From Siphonodentalium dalli (Eukaryota; Mollusca; Scaphopoda; Gadilida; Siphonodentaliidae): a DNA stretch of 64,000 nucleotides. Location: NCBI GenBank assembly GCA_032622095.1, contig CP136067.1:93796707-93860706 (forward strand). The letters are read 5' to 3'. The position numbers and the translations under genes were made by a program. Within the stretch, counting starts at the first letter, position 1. Every line of letters starts with the position of its first letter. This document shows positions 1-13,500 of the stretch, in pieces. Below the pieces are notes generated by a model that was not told the origin of the DNA, did not search any database, and saw only the letters and a program-made list of their open reading frames with translations.

Positions 1-1158
1 ACCAAATTAAATTAAATTTTGTATGTGGGTTTACTAGCAGAAAAGACAGGTCAAGTTCGAATTCTGGTTCCGACTGCCAATTTTCACCAGAGTTACGGCC
101 CTTTTTCGACTTAGAATTTGACGGTCTGTTAACATTTTTGGTTTCCGACCGATAACTCCAGTTTGGATTATTTGATCTGAACCAAAGTTGGTATGTGTCT
201 TTCTCCCAGCAAAACACAGGTCAAGTTCGAATTCGGGTTCCGCCCCGCCAATTTTCACCAGAGTTATGTCCCTTTTTTACTTCGAATTTTTGCCAATATG
301 AGGTTTCCAGATGATAACTTTAGTAAATGTGTACTGAATGAAATTAAATTTGGTATGTAGGTTTACTAGCACTAAAGACAGGTTTTTATGCGCAAACAAC
401 AGTCGTATCAAGCCGACACTTAGAGGCGGACATGAGGTCTACCGACCTTTTATTCAACTTAGAATTTGACCAATTTCATAACATTTCGGTTTCCGACCGA
501 TAACTCCAGTTTTGATTATTTGATCTGAACCAAAGCTGGTATGTGTATTTCCCAGCTAAAACTACAGGCCAAGTTCGAATATAGGTTCTGTCTAATTATT
601 TTTACGTGAGTTACGGCCATTTTTCTACTTAGAATTTGACCGCATTTTGGCATTGAAATTAGGGGTATATCATATTTTCTTCAAATGTAAGCTCAAAGTA
701 TTATTTTATTTTGCGATAGTACAATTCGAAATGGCTAAAGGGCGTATTTTGCCATGCCCTAGCGATGCTCTTGTTTGTGACTAGCCGTACTTTTTCACAT
801 GACCGCCTTACACCCAGTATAGTTTTTCGTGAGCGCCTTGACCATGTTGACTATACACAAAACAATATTTCAATTAATAACTTTTTTACGGTTTATCCAT
901 CATTCGAAGTTCGTCACTGACAGACATTCGCAATTGCATCATCAATGCAGTGTCATGCCATGCCAGAAATATACACTCTGGAGTAGTTATTATGCTGACT
1001 TGTATTGAGGTCTAACGGTGAATGCGAGTGGTATCAATGTTGGCCACAGTATGATTGATCAGTTAATCGCATCAACGCAGTCGAGTAACCCAGTAATATC
1101 AGTGATCAACATCATTAAGGAGGTCGATTAATTAGATCATAGTTGTTTATCATTTCAG
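1..1158. other. Intron/upstream sequence with dispersed repeat copies
   Basis: A unit with GTATGTGGGTTTACTAGCA, then CAGGTCAAGTTCGAATTC and GAGTTACGGCCCTTTTTC, recurs at about 1-110, 175-280, 345-480 and 530-640. Related copies lie near 6990-7075 and 19880-20060. No exon of the MAM gene is seen before 1159; the missing MAM N-terminal exon is upstream. Confidence 0.6.
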
Positions 1159-1500
1159 GGCACTATATGTTTATAGAAACCAGTGGACATATGGCTCCGG
1201 GTGCCTTTGCAATGCTAGAAACTGATGAATATTATGAATCGAGTGCCGTCTGTACACTGACATTCTGGTACAACATGTATGGGACAACGGTAGGAACACT
1301 GTCCGTACTCACAAAGTCACGTGACCTCGGTTTTACCAAGGTGTGGTCACTGACTGGGAATCAGGGCGTGGCATGGAAGAAGGCTATAGTGAAAATCGGT
1401 TCTATGCATCAGTTCACGGTCATGATCGAAGCTTCGAAGGGGAAATCCTACCGTGGAGATATTGCTATTGACGACATCAAGTTCACAGACTGTGCAGCGG
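1159..1500 (+). CDS. Exon: C-terminal two thirds of a MAM domain
   Basis: Acceptor TTTATCATTTCAG precedes 1159 and donor GTAAGC follows 1500; both ends are phase 1. The 114 codons contain the MAM hallmarks [15 protein letters not shown], a central W and the closing DIAIDDIKF followed by Cys. The N-terminal part of this MAM must come from an exon before the window. It is uninterrupted here, whereas the corresponding part of the second MAM is split over two exons. Confidence 0.92.
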
Positions 1501-4500
1501 GTAAGCATTAACCTCGATTATCACCAGCCCCCTCATGCTAGCGGGTAAAATATATGATATAAATGCATTAATTATCATCAGCCCCCTCCCGATAGAAGGT
1601 AAAATATAGGAAATCATTGAACCATTTCATGACGGGAGCTGCATTCTCTTATATATGCAAGGTTCCCTATGGGAGAGAATGCACTGGCATACAAGGTCAA
1701 GGTAAATATTGTTAGGCCAATGTATTCTTTTATATATGCAAGGCTCCATAAAGGAGACTGGTATATATAAGAGAATATATTGGCACATGGTTTTCGCAAA
1801 ATTTCAGGAAGCTCCAGTCATGGAAGGGTTAAATGGGCAAGCCTAGTTAGAAGGTCTAAATGGCGCACAATAAGTATATGTACAGTAATACCCTAATTAA
1901 TCAACTCCCTAACCACAGCAGAATTATAGGTAACTTTCAGGATTTAGTAAGAAATATGGCTTGTTGCCATTCATTGGAAAGCTCTCAGCGAGAGCTTTCC
2001 GATGAATGGCGACAAGCCATATTTCCGACTAAATCCTGAAAAGTTACCCATAATTCTGCTGTGGTTATGGAATCGATTACTTAGGCCATTACTGTATCTT
2101 TATCACTGGTAAATTTATTCCCTGTAAATTTTATATGGCCATTTCTCTGTGCTGATTGGCAAAATTATGATGAGAACTTTTTAAATATATATGAATAATT
2201 TTCTAGTAATTTGATGCAACTTCAGTGATTTTAATTGTTATGCCTGATCTCATGACTAATGAATTTACAGCTATCCCGCTAACAACCATGTACAAACCAC
2301 AGCATTAATGTAGCAAGTTTTCCTCATGGTTTTTTAAAGGCCCACTTAATTTTCGAACCCCCAGATCACATTTGATAAAATATATGCCATATTATATACT
2401 GTTTGAAAGAGGAAGCTCCAAAACATTGTACTATCAACTTATCTGGTGTAGTCAACTGTGAACATGTTGTTGTTGATGAGTTCCCGACATGTTTTTGTGC
2501 GTTTCATCTAGATTGTAGTAAAAAGTGTATTATTTTCAATGGAGGGGGAATAACTCTATATTTTAATATTCCAGTGAAAATCCATCTTTAGTTTGAATTC
2601 TGTTCCATTCACGGAGCTTTCTATTTCTCTATGGGCATTTTTGTTTAAAATGGTGATGAATTATAGTATTTAAATCATATTTTATTGCATATATCGTTAT
2701 TAAAACCGTATATCAAGTCACTATAAAAAAAAAGAAGATCAGTGACTCGAAAATTAAGTTGGCCTTTATTTCGTGAATCCTTTGGTTTCTGACAGGATTC
2801 TCTGATTTTGTTAAAACTATTTACAGTCATTATCCAGTTATCATTGTAAATATTTCTTTCGGTATTGGTGGTGAAATATTCTGATACTTATTTGTGAATC
2901 TTTTCTTGCAGTGTTGGCAGTGAAAGCATGCCCCAACTCCCAATTCGCATGTGCCAACAAGCAACAGTGTATATCGCCGAAATACGTATGTGACAAGAAA
3001 CTTGACTGTCACGATGGATCTGATGAGATGAACTGCAGTAAGTAGCAAATACAGTAATGCCCTAAGTAATCGACTCCTTAACCACAGCAGAATTATTGGT
3101 AACTTTTCAGGATTTAGTCGGAAATGTGGCTTGTTGCCATTCATCGGAAAGCTCTCACGGAGAGCTTTCCGGTGAATGGCAACAAGCCATATTTCCGACT
3201 AAATCCTGAAAAGTTACCCATAATTCTGCTGTGGTTAAGGAGTCGATTACTTAGGGAATTACTGTATACCTGAACTCGAGACACAAAAAGTTACTATATA
3301 AACTTTTGAATATTTTGGACTGTCAAACAAGTCTTTAATTAATAGGTTCATCTGTCTATCGAACGATTTCACCTCTGTTTCTTTCTCGTATAACATTGCA
3401 CAAAAGTAGTCAAAAGTTTATCGAAATACAGTAATGCCCTAAATTATCGACTCCTTAACCACAGCAGAATTATGGGTAACTTTTCATGATTTAGTCGGAA
3501 ATATGGCTTGTTGCCATTCATCAGAAAGCTCTCCCTGAAGGAATTCCCCTAGCCTTGGGTATTCTATAACCTGAGTGGTTACATCACTTTACTGATAGAT
3601 GTTGCAATTGGCTGGGACTGCCGTAATACCTGCTTGTAGTAAATTCACCCTCTGGGGACCTCATTCTGCAAATGACAGACACACTATTTCAAGGCTTGTC
3701 TACAGTTCACAAATCATGCCTTAGCTGTTTACGCCCCATAGGCTTCCTCCCTGGATGCCTTGCACCATTTCCCCGGTAGCGACTCTGTCGAGCGCCTCAC
3801 ATCATATCCTCAGTAGCGACAGAGAGCAACTTGCCAGATTTCTCATATGCACCCCTGAGCACCTCAATATGAGCCAGAATGCACTAGTTAATTAATCCAT
3901 GCGTTCCGGGTGGATGCTAATTGCGAACACTCTGGGTATGTCGATTCATTATTTGCCTATCTAATAATAATAAAAGTGGCATCGTCGGTATCGCATAGGA
4001 CACATTCTGTGTGAATTTCTGTGTTAGTTCTATGGGGTCCGAGTTTGGCCAATTCTTCAATTGTAACATCTCGAAATATTAGTCATTGAACATGGTTGCA
4101 AAATTATCTAAACTCAATTGGTCGATATTTTATTGCGATGTTTGTCTCAAATTATGAACTATATGCATAGACGCATAGACGGTGATACTGTCACATGAAC
4201 AGACTTCATATACTATGTCAATATAGGAGCAAAGAGAAAATCGTTCCAGACTGCCATAGCCCATAAGCATTGGGGAAATAGGATAGCATACTTGGCATAT
4301 CGCACATGTCGATGGTAATCATTTAAGGTGGGGAGATAGTGTGGTGGTTTTAACAGATAGCGTACAACCTAAAGAGTTAATTAGAATACTTGCAAATCGG
4401 CTATCCAACTCGGTCACCGATATCTGCATAAAATTGAATCTTGAATACATGTAGTTGCAGAACCGTACATGCATGCTTTAATTTAAAATACAGTAAAACC

Positions 4501-7500
4501 TCTCTAAACCGAACACCCTTCGGACCGGCCCTTCTGTTCAGTTTATAGAGGTGTTCGGTTTACAGAAAATCGCAAAAACCATCGGAATATATTGTTGCCG
4601 TCAGTAAGAGTTATCGAGACCCGAACACCTCATTACTGATTACTTTAACTTTATTCAATAAACTACAAAATTAACATAAATTTCAATAGATAAATATGCT
4701 ATAATAAGAAATATATGTATAGATAAACCAGGAAACACAGAAACGATACATTTTACGGTGATTCGCGGTTTTTGAAAATGTTGACGGTAGATTTCAACTC
4801 TGAGCTATGGTTTTCCCGACGGCTCATTAATGGTGATAATTTTATTTAATAAAACTGTGATGGTAACAATAAACCACCGTCCTGTACTTTTAGTGAATTA
4901 GTGTTTAGTTTGGACAATTGTTGTAAAAAGAGTGCATTCCAGCACAATAGCTGATGTAAAAACAATGTGTCACTGCTCTAATTACCTGTGAAGTCACCAT
5001 TGTTCAATCGGTTTGTGATACAAGCAAACTCGTATCTATCTGAATCTGCATGTATCTGAAGGTGGTGCAGTGCAGTAACCAATTCTGGTGTAGGCGCATC
5101 TAATTAGACACCTGTTGTTTTAATCCGTTTCAAAGCTTTGCCGATACAAAAGACCGCTAATTAAATTGCTACACTTATTCAATAGTACGAAATACATTAT
5201 CTGTGTTCACGCGCGTTCGTCTGGTATCGCTTTCGGAATTTATTTAGAATAAGATAAAATATAAAATACGGCAGTATCTTTTTATTCTCAGGCATTATAT
5301 TAGTTTTAATTTGTAAATAAATTTGATTAATGTACCAGTAACACTTCGTCCGTTTTTAACTAAATGTTGTCACTGACGGTGATCGAGGTCAAACATAGGT
5401 CAACTCAAATGCAGAAACGTTTACATCATTACCTTTTAACTGATTGCGTTCGGTCTCTTCCATCGCTTTAAGCGTTCGGATTTTGGAGGTAAACATTAGT
5501 GTATTTGTTCACTTACGGACTAATAAAGCTGTCCGATATTCGGAGTACAGAGGTTTCGGATTACAGAGGTAATAATTAGTGACAATGCACTTGGGTAAAT
5601 TCGAGACCGAACAATTCATTTGGAATGGAGAGGGGTTCGGATTGTAGGGGATCCGGTTTGGAGAGGTTTCACTGTATCTAAACCTGACTAATTTAAGTCA
5701 CTAACCTTTACAGACCCTCAGCATGGTGACTGCTCATTCGACCAATCAAACTGGCTTGCCATGTGTAACTACACACAGAGAACCGATGACGACGCCAACT
5801 GGATGCAGGGACAAACCACTCCTGTTGGGGAAATCGGACCAAGGGTAGACCACTCTGCATTCAAATCAGGTAACCAGTTAATTTGGTTATTTATATCTAA
5901 ATTGTTTATGACAATGAGAAAAATTCAGTTCCGTAATCACTGGATTATATCCGGAGGGCTAAGATTATCGAAAAACTGCCAATAATCATACTGATGTAGA
6001 TGGTGTTTTCAGATATGTGGAAGTTGACTAAATATTTGCAGCCTACAAATTCATTCCCCACTGGACTTTTTTCATGAAGAAAAATAAAAATTCAGACCGA
6101 CAAAATTAAAGTGATTCACAGTACCCTTTTCTGTCAGATATCTGTGATTATATGCAATTGATTTCTATCAAGAACATGTTTTTTAATATAAGAAATGGAC
6201 ATGCAGGAGTTGATTTAGTTCTTTAAAAGATTTATCAGTGGTTTGCAGATTTTTAATAGCATTATTTATCAAGAACATGTACATTGATTAAATGGAATTT
6301 CCTTTCATAAAATTGAAAATTGCTTTGAGAAATGTTATATATGCTAAAACAATTAAATTGACCCATAGTGAATTGATTTGAAACAGGATTTTAGACTAAT
6401 AGAATTTATTGTTTATTTTACAGGAAAGTTCCTGTTTATTGATGATTCTAAGCTGAAGGTCGGAGACATAGCACAGATACAGACTCCAGACTTCCCATCA
6501 AGTTTCAACATCTGCTTCATGAGATTCTGGTATTATATGAATGGATCTCCATATATGGGACCTCTCAGGGTGAGTTAATTCAATCTGCTTCATGAAATTC
6601 TGGTTGTATATGTATGGATCTCCATATATGGGACCTCTCAGGGTGAGTTAATTCACGTCTGATTATTGCAGTTCTGGTATTATATGTATAGATCTCCATA
6701 TATGGAGCCTCTCACTGCAAGTGAATTAACTTAAAAAAATATAACTGGATATGTGTAAATTTGTACATCAATGAGGGATGGAGTTTATACGTAATAACTG
6801 TCAACCAGTGACGTGGCTAGAGGGTTTCCGTTGGGGGTGGGTCCACTTTGAAGTTTCCAACTGCACCCCTCCCCCTTGAACCAAACCAAAATCCTATGTT
6901 TGCAAAAAATTTACCCCCCCCTTCCCCTTTGGGTAGGAACTTTCCAACTAGTACCTCAAACTTTCCAATTATTGGAAATTTCTAATCTGACACAGGTCAA
7001 TTTTCACACGAGTTATGGCCTATTGTTAAAATCACCACAGGCGTATTTTGCCATACCCTGGCAATGCTCTTGTTAATAGACTTTAAGTAGGGAAATATTT
7101 ATTTTATCATAGGTATACATAGAGACGGCACAGGGAAGTCGGTATCTGGCTTGGTCTTTAACAGGAAGCCAGGGTTCAAAGTGGAATTATGCTAACCTCC
7201 CACTGGGTAGCTCTAGCAGATATCATGTGATAATATCCGCCCAGAAAGGAGATTCTTCGCTGTCAGACGTCGCCATCGATGATGTGACCTTCACCCCTGG
7301 ATGTAATATTGGAGGTGAGATACCTGTTTTATGTCTGATACACCTGTTTTGTTGTGTGTTACACCAACATGCTCATTTGAGCCCCAAAATTATGTATACA
7401 TAATTTGGTAAGAGGTGTCTCAAAATATACATATGTAGAAAATTTCCGAACTAATTTGTTGATATACCGCTGAAACCAAGCCTTGAAATAGGGTGTCTGT

Positions 7501-10500
7501 CATTTGCAGAATGAGGTCCCCAGAGGGTGAATTTAGTGATGCTACCCCGCATAGCGGGCTAGCATAATCAAATTCACCCTCTGGGAACCTCATTCTGCTG
7601 AGGTGTAAGCAGAATGAGGTCCCCAGAGGGTGAATTTGGTGATGCTAGCCCGCCATGCGGGGTAGCATCACTAAATTCACCCTCTGGGGACCTCATTCTG
7701 CAAATGACAGGCTCACTATTTCAAGGCTTGGCTGAAACTACGTGTTTTGTTTCTTACATTTTTTGATAAATTTGAGTGTCAATTTTCTTGATTATCATCC
7801 CCTCTTGACCCTGTTTTTGGTCCCTTCCTCAATTTTTTTTATTTGGATAATTTTGAAGTAAACTCTTTTTCTCATGCTTTAAGTACATTGCAATGACTTA
7901 TTAATCAGGTATATTTCAATCAAATTGGGCAATTTAAATCACCTTGTATTAAATAGAACTGACAATGATCATTTAAAAATATACACTGGAAGGGTCTATT
8001 ATTCACCTGGAGAAGTGTCTATGGAAAATGAACAGACGACTAACAGACCAAAGGATGATGCAAATGCAGAAGGATTCCTTGTACATTTGTGGGAAATATT
8101 CATGGTAAGTTCTGCAAACGGCATATGGTCGTTTGTTGAACTTATTATCTGAATCTTTCCTAAGGGAACTACTCATCAATGAGTATTTAGTATAGAATGG
8201 GTTAAGAATAAAATATATAATAACAAATTGCCCACCCACCCGCCCGCCCCAATTTTCTAAAAAAGTTTGATGAGAATCATAATTTATTATACTTCCATAT
8301 TTTAATATGGAAGTCATATTTTAATATGGAAGTATATTGTTATTCAATTTTTTATTTTTCACTATTATTATTCATTATTCTTAATATATTTTGAAACCCT
8401 TATATCTCAGAAAGTTTAAAAGATAAAGCATTGAAATTTGGTAGGTATATGCACCATGCCAAGTTGCGTGGTATCGAAGCATTTAGGTTTGTGTCCTAAC
8501 TTGCTTACCAGAGTTATGGCCCTTAAACAAAAAATTTGGAAAAAGTTTGTGCGCAGATCTTCTCCTATAAGGAGTCAAGCAGCTGAATTCGGTTCTCGTA
8601 ATCGTGTTAACAAACGAAAGGGCACGAATCGGGGAAATTTTCACCAAGGTCCGAAAACAATTTGTTGACCTGGGGAGGGGTGCAAAATTTGTCAAATTTT
8701 TTCTTGTCACCGATTCCAACCATTCTTACTGTCGGGTATCTATACGACGTACTGATGCTACTCGTGAAAGAATTTTGTAAATCGGTTGAGAAATGACCAA
8801 GTTATAACACATCGAAAAATGTACTAATAAAGTCCGGGAGCTGCCAATTTCAAAAATTGTATCAATGACCACTGGCGATATATTTCAACATCCATTCCTG
8901 TCTGGCGCAATGTGTTAATTGTTATGTTGGCTAACGGGTAATCACTCAAAACATTGTCGGCTGTCTGTCTTGTCAATCGGTCGTCATTCTGCGGTTGTAT
9001 CAAGATGTGGCTGGAAAATGACATATATTGAGTCCAGAAATGGGCAAAATTCGTTAGTTTTAAAATAGTAGTTTTCACTTTTTTTAAAACGCCCATTTTT
9101 TACCAAAAAAAATCTCGACTTTGACACTTGAGAATTAACAAAACTGGTGTCCGTCGTATAATGTTATAACACTTCCCCGCATGGACCACGTTTTCATAAA
9201 GCACAGTCCGTCTTATACGCGGACTTTCGCTTGCAGATCTCAATTGAATTGAAACTATTTTCTATCCGTTCACGTGCCCGTAAACCATTTTAATATATGA
9301 TATATTTAAATTGAATGAATGGGAGTCAGCGTATCCCGCCCGACGCCCCAACCTTGCCACCCCTAAGTCGCTAATTTTGGTATCATAATTTCCGAACGTA
9401 ACTATCTAAGGTTTGGTATTAAATCCCATCTGGTATATGACATACGTTTGTTGAATTTAGATCTGACCATTTAAAAACTGTCTCTTTATCATCTGTATGT
9501 GTCACAAGTGAAAATGTATGACTTTATTGCCCGTTTGTTATGATCGCGGATTCCATATTTCGCATTAATTGGACGAGACGCAATGTTAAGTGTTATAACT
9601 TAGGAAGAGTCCGACAACGACGTCGTACGTTCTTCCGTTAATCGGAAAATAAACACAAATATGTCTTAAAGCGCCGACTAATTCACCACCTGCGTGTATT
9701 CAAGAATATGAATCACACCAAAATTAAGCGAATTGTATATGGAATGTGTAGGTATAAGCTGCCATGTATATATCATTCCCAGAATGCTACCATAGCATGA
9801 CAATCTACTAGTTAAAATAAAACACCTTCAACTGTTGGGACCATCGCGATATATCCAAGCGAGCAAAGAGAGTTTAATGTCATCATACGATATTTCGCTG
9901 TTGCGAAATGGGTGATCGTTCTATGTAGCATAACTACATTGAACAACATATTTAATTATGTTTGTGTGTGAATAACGATTGTTAACTTGTGAAGACTTGC
10001 AATAACATATTAAATGGTAAAATACGCGCGTTCGTATCCGTATATTCACAAGAATATCCGTCTATTTTACAAGCTCGACATGCCATGTTTGTTTATGGTA
10101 TACTACATTCCAACACATCGGCTATTTATCATTTTGCTGGTGAGAAAGCGTATGTTCACTTTGGTGCTATTTATATGCACAGAAAAAGGCACCATTACTC
10201 GGGAAAGCAACCTACTGAAATGCATGTATATGTACGCGAATCATGTTGCGTTCTCACATAATGCAGTTATCCCAAATCCGCGCTCTTTAAAATAGAATTG
10301 GCTGCATGGCTGGCCTACTTCTGATGGCACAGTGTGTTACGCACCTGTCCGACTAAGTCACTTTGAACCCAAAATGTATACAAAATTCGCACAAGCTGTG
10401 GAAAAGTTCGCGATCTTTGACAGTCAGTACAATCGGAATAAACATTTGTAATGACATAACGTGTCTTGACAGCATTACCTGTTATGCTATATTGATATGT

Positions 10501-13500
10501 TTCTGAATTATATTTAATGCTTGATTCCTGACACACATATATAGTGACATTTCAGTGATCTTTCCTGAACGTTCCCGAGCATGATAGAACTTCAAATAAA
10601 ACATATTCGCCTTTGTCCCATTCTGGTGATTTGGGCTCGTGTTTAGCATGTTACTAATTTTATAATAAGACGTAATCAAGACATGTGTTATCAGTTGTGT
10701 GAGTGATTTCCATTCGCGCTTAATTATTTCATAAATAAATATATCCGCTGCACGTAGATATAACCGTCACTTATATTACTGGCCGTTGAAATCACTGACC
10801 CGACAAACTGATAAACCAAGACTTAACACTTGACAAATTACAGATCGGCATTGATTTAAAACTTCGCACTTAATTGTGGACAGACTATAACTATCCGTAT
10901 CTTTCACGAGAATATACCATCCCATTGCAGTTATAATTTTTAACATCTCAAGTCTTTAAGTTGGAATATAGAGATAGACACATGCGTGTATGTGGAACTC
11001 GTGCATGTTCTTTATTCACATTGCCAATTAAATATACACATGTGTGTATCTATACTAATAAAACCGAACTGTGTGTGTGTTCATTTGTTTGTCGGTCTGA
11101 CCTGCTATTGGTGACCAACCGGTTGGATCATGACAAACAAAAATTGGAACACACGGTGAATGGTCACGTGGAGTGTCATGGGATAGGTACATCTGACGTC
11201 ATGGGATTTAATTTGGAATTCATGAATAATTTAATAACATTTTTACATCTATATCTACAATGTGCCCTAAGTAATCGACTCCTTAAACATAGCAGAATTA
11301 TGGGTAACATTTCAGGATTTATTGGGAAATAGAGCCTGCTGACATTCATCCGAAAGCTCTCCTGAATCCCGAAAAGTTACCCATAATTCTGCTGTGTTTA
11401 AGGGGTAGATTACATATGGCATTACTGTATATTTGCGATTTTCTGTCTGTCTGCCTGTGTCTGTCTTCTATAAAAATTACAGGAGACCATCTAGATGATA
11501 CCAAAGGGGTCTACTAGGGGTAATTTTTTACGAGAAATATAATTTCAAAAGTAGCCTCATTCTTCATCTTTTATTTTTGCGAACTGATGTGTTTATGATG
11601 TTCATGTATCATAATATAAGGTCTGAAGTATACATGGTTGTAACTAAATAAATACTTCAATAGTTGTGGAACGGATTAATCGAGATAAACAAAATTATGA
11701 TCGAAAAGATGAGCAACTACTTATATTCCATGACTTTTAAAGATATAGATATAGTTAGAATTATTGTGGTTATGGTTACAGCTAGAACATGGTTGTGCTT
11801 ATAGAAACATTTAGTATTGGGACATGGTACGGGTTGCCGATAGGTATGGTTAAGATTAAGGTTTGGGTTATGGGAAAGGTAATGATTGAGAGGGGATTTG
11901 GATAGGAATATATATGATAATTATATGGAAGTATCAAACTTCCAATTGGAAGTTTAAAATTTCTAGTTTATATTGGTTTTATATATATTTTTTTTTCTAT
12001 TCAATTTAAACATTTTTCTTTTCATTGTCTATTGGGATTTACAAATGTTTGCTAACCATTTCATGATGGGAGCTGTGCTGGTGCAGCATTCAAAATGCCA
12101 GTGCATTCTCTTATATATGCGAGTCTCCCATGGGAGACTGGTATATATAAGAAAATGCATTGGCACAGGGTTTTTTGCTAAAGGGTTAATATGTTTTTGT
12201 TTCTATTACGATATAAACGTTTTTCTTTTCAGTTTATTAGGATTTACAAATGTTTGTTTTTTCTTTTTCCATTAGGATCGACCATGGCTCCAGCGACTGC
12301 TCCACCTTGTTACGGATTCTTCTGTAAGCCCTTAGGGCAGTGTATGCCTAACAGCTGGAAATGTGATGGAGTCGCGGATTGTCCAGATAATTCAGATGAG
12401 CCTCCAACTTGTCCTACACACTCCGGTCCATTTACTGCAGGTAAGATTCATTTGCATGCGACCTGTTTAATATACACCCTCCGACCTGTCCAATCGCTGT
12501 AGGTGAGAGTTGCATAAATGCTACTATGCATATCTTCCGTCACCGGTAAATTGACCCATGTTGTCAATTACCTGCATCTCATTAGATGAAGACATGTCTT
12601 TATTTATTTCCATCACTAAAGTGGAACGGAAAGAATACGCCTATCTACTGAAAAAGACACCAATTGATCATTTCAGCCCTTTTGGCCTAACTTGTACAAA
12701 TTTAATTTGTGTTTTAGCATTCTAGAGGGTGTCACAATCTTTTGGATTTTCAGGTGGTACACAGGCTTCACATACCCAATTATACCCAATACCAGTATTC
12801 GGGATCCATATACCCAATTAAACCGGTATTCAGGATCCATATGCCCAATTAAACCGGTATTCAGGATTCATATGCCCAATTAAACCAGTATTCGGGATCC
12901 ATATGCCCAATTAAACTGGTATTCAGGATCCAAATGCCCAATTCAAATGGTATTCAAGATTCAACAAAAATGCTGGTATATAGCTTTCATAGCACAAAAT
13001 TGCACGACATTTTGATAATTTTGCAGCAAAAATGGCATATTTTGATGTAATTCATACTAATACATCTTGATGTGTTGAAGATATGGAGATTACTTCAGCA
13101 AATGTGTGAAATTTATCATGTTAGTGTTAAATAACCATGACTAGTATTAATCTGCAGTAATGCTCTAAATAATCAACTCCTTAACCACAGCAGAATTATG
13201 GGTAATTTTTCAGGATTTAGTCTGAAATATGGCTTGTTGGCATTCATCAGAAAGCTGTCAGTGGCATATTTTGTTGTATTTCATTCTAATACATCTTGAT
13301 GCGTTGATGTTGTGGAGATTACTTAGCAAATGTGTGAAATTTATCTTGTTAGTGTGAAATAACCATGACTAGTATCTGGTTTGGGGTAATCGTAATCAGT
13401 AATCGTAATCAAAGTAATCGATTACCAAATTTAGAGTAATTGTCAGTAATCATGACATTTTGTGATTACAAGTAATCGTAATCGATTACTTTCAAATGTA

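Noticed and set aside
8483-8719. Opposed ORFs at 8438-8719
   Set aside because: Same region open on both strands with Arg/Lys/Ser-rich chance composition; no repeats or splice sites.
10014-10295. Two overlapping ORFs of about 90 codons
   Set aside because: They overlap in different frames, have intron-like composition and no splice or domain support.
12191-12502. 103-codon ORF around LDLa exon 2
   Set aside because: Only 12276-12440 is bounded by splice sites and carries the domain; the rest is read-through into intron.
12776-12963. Repeat-encoded protein in the 33-bp minisatellite
   Set aside because: The frame is short, changes with decay and has no donor; simple tandem DNA is enough.
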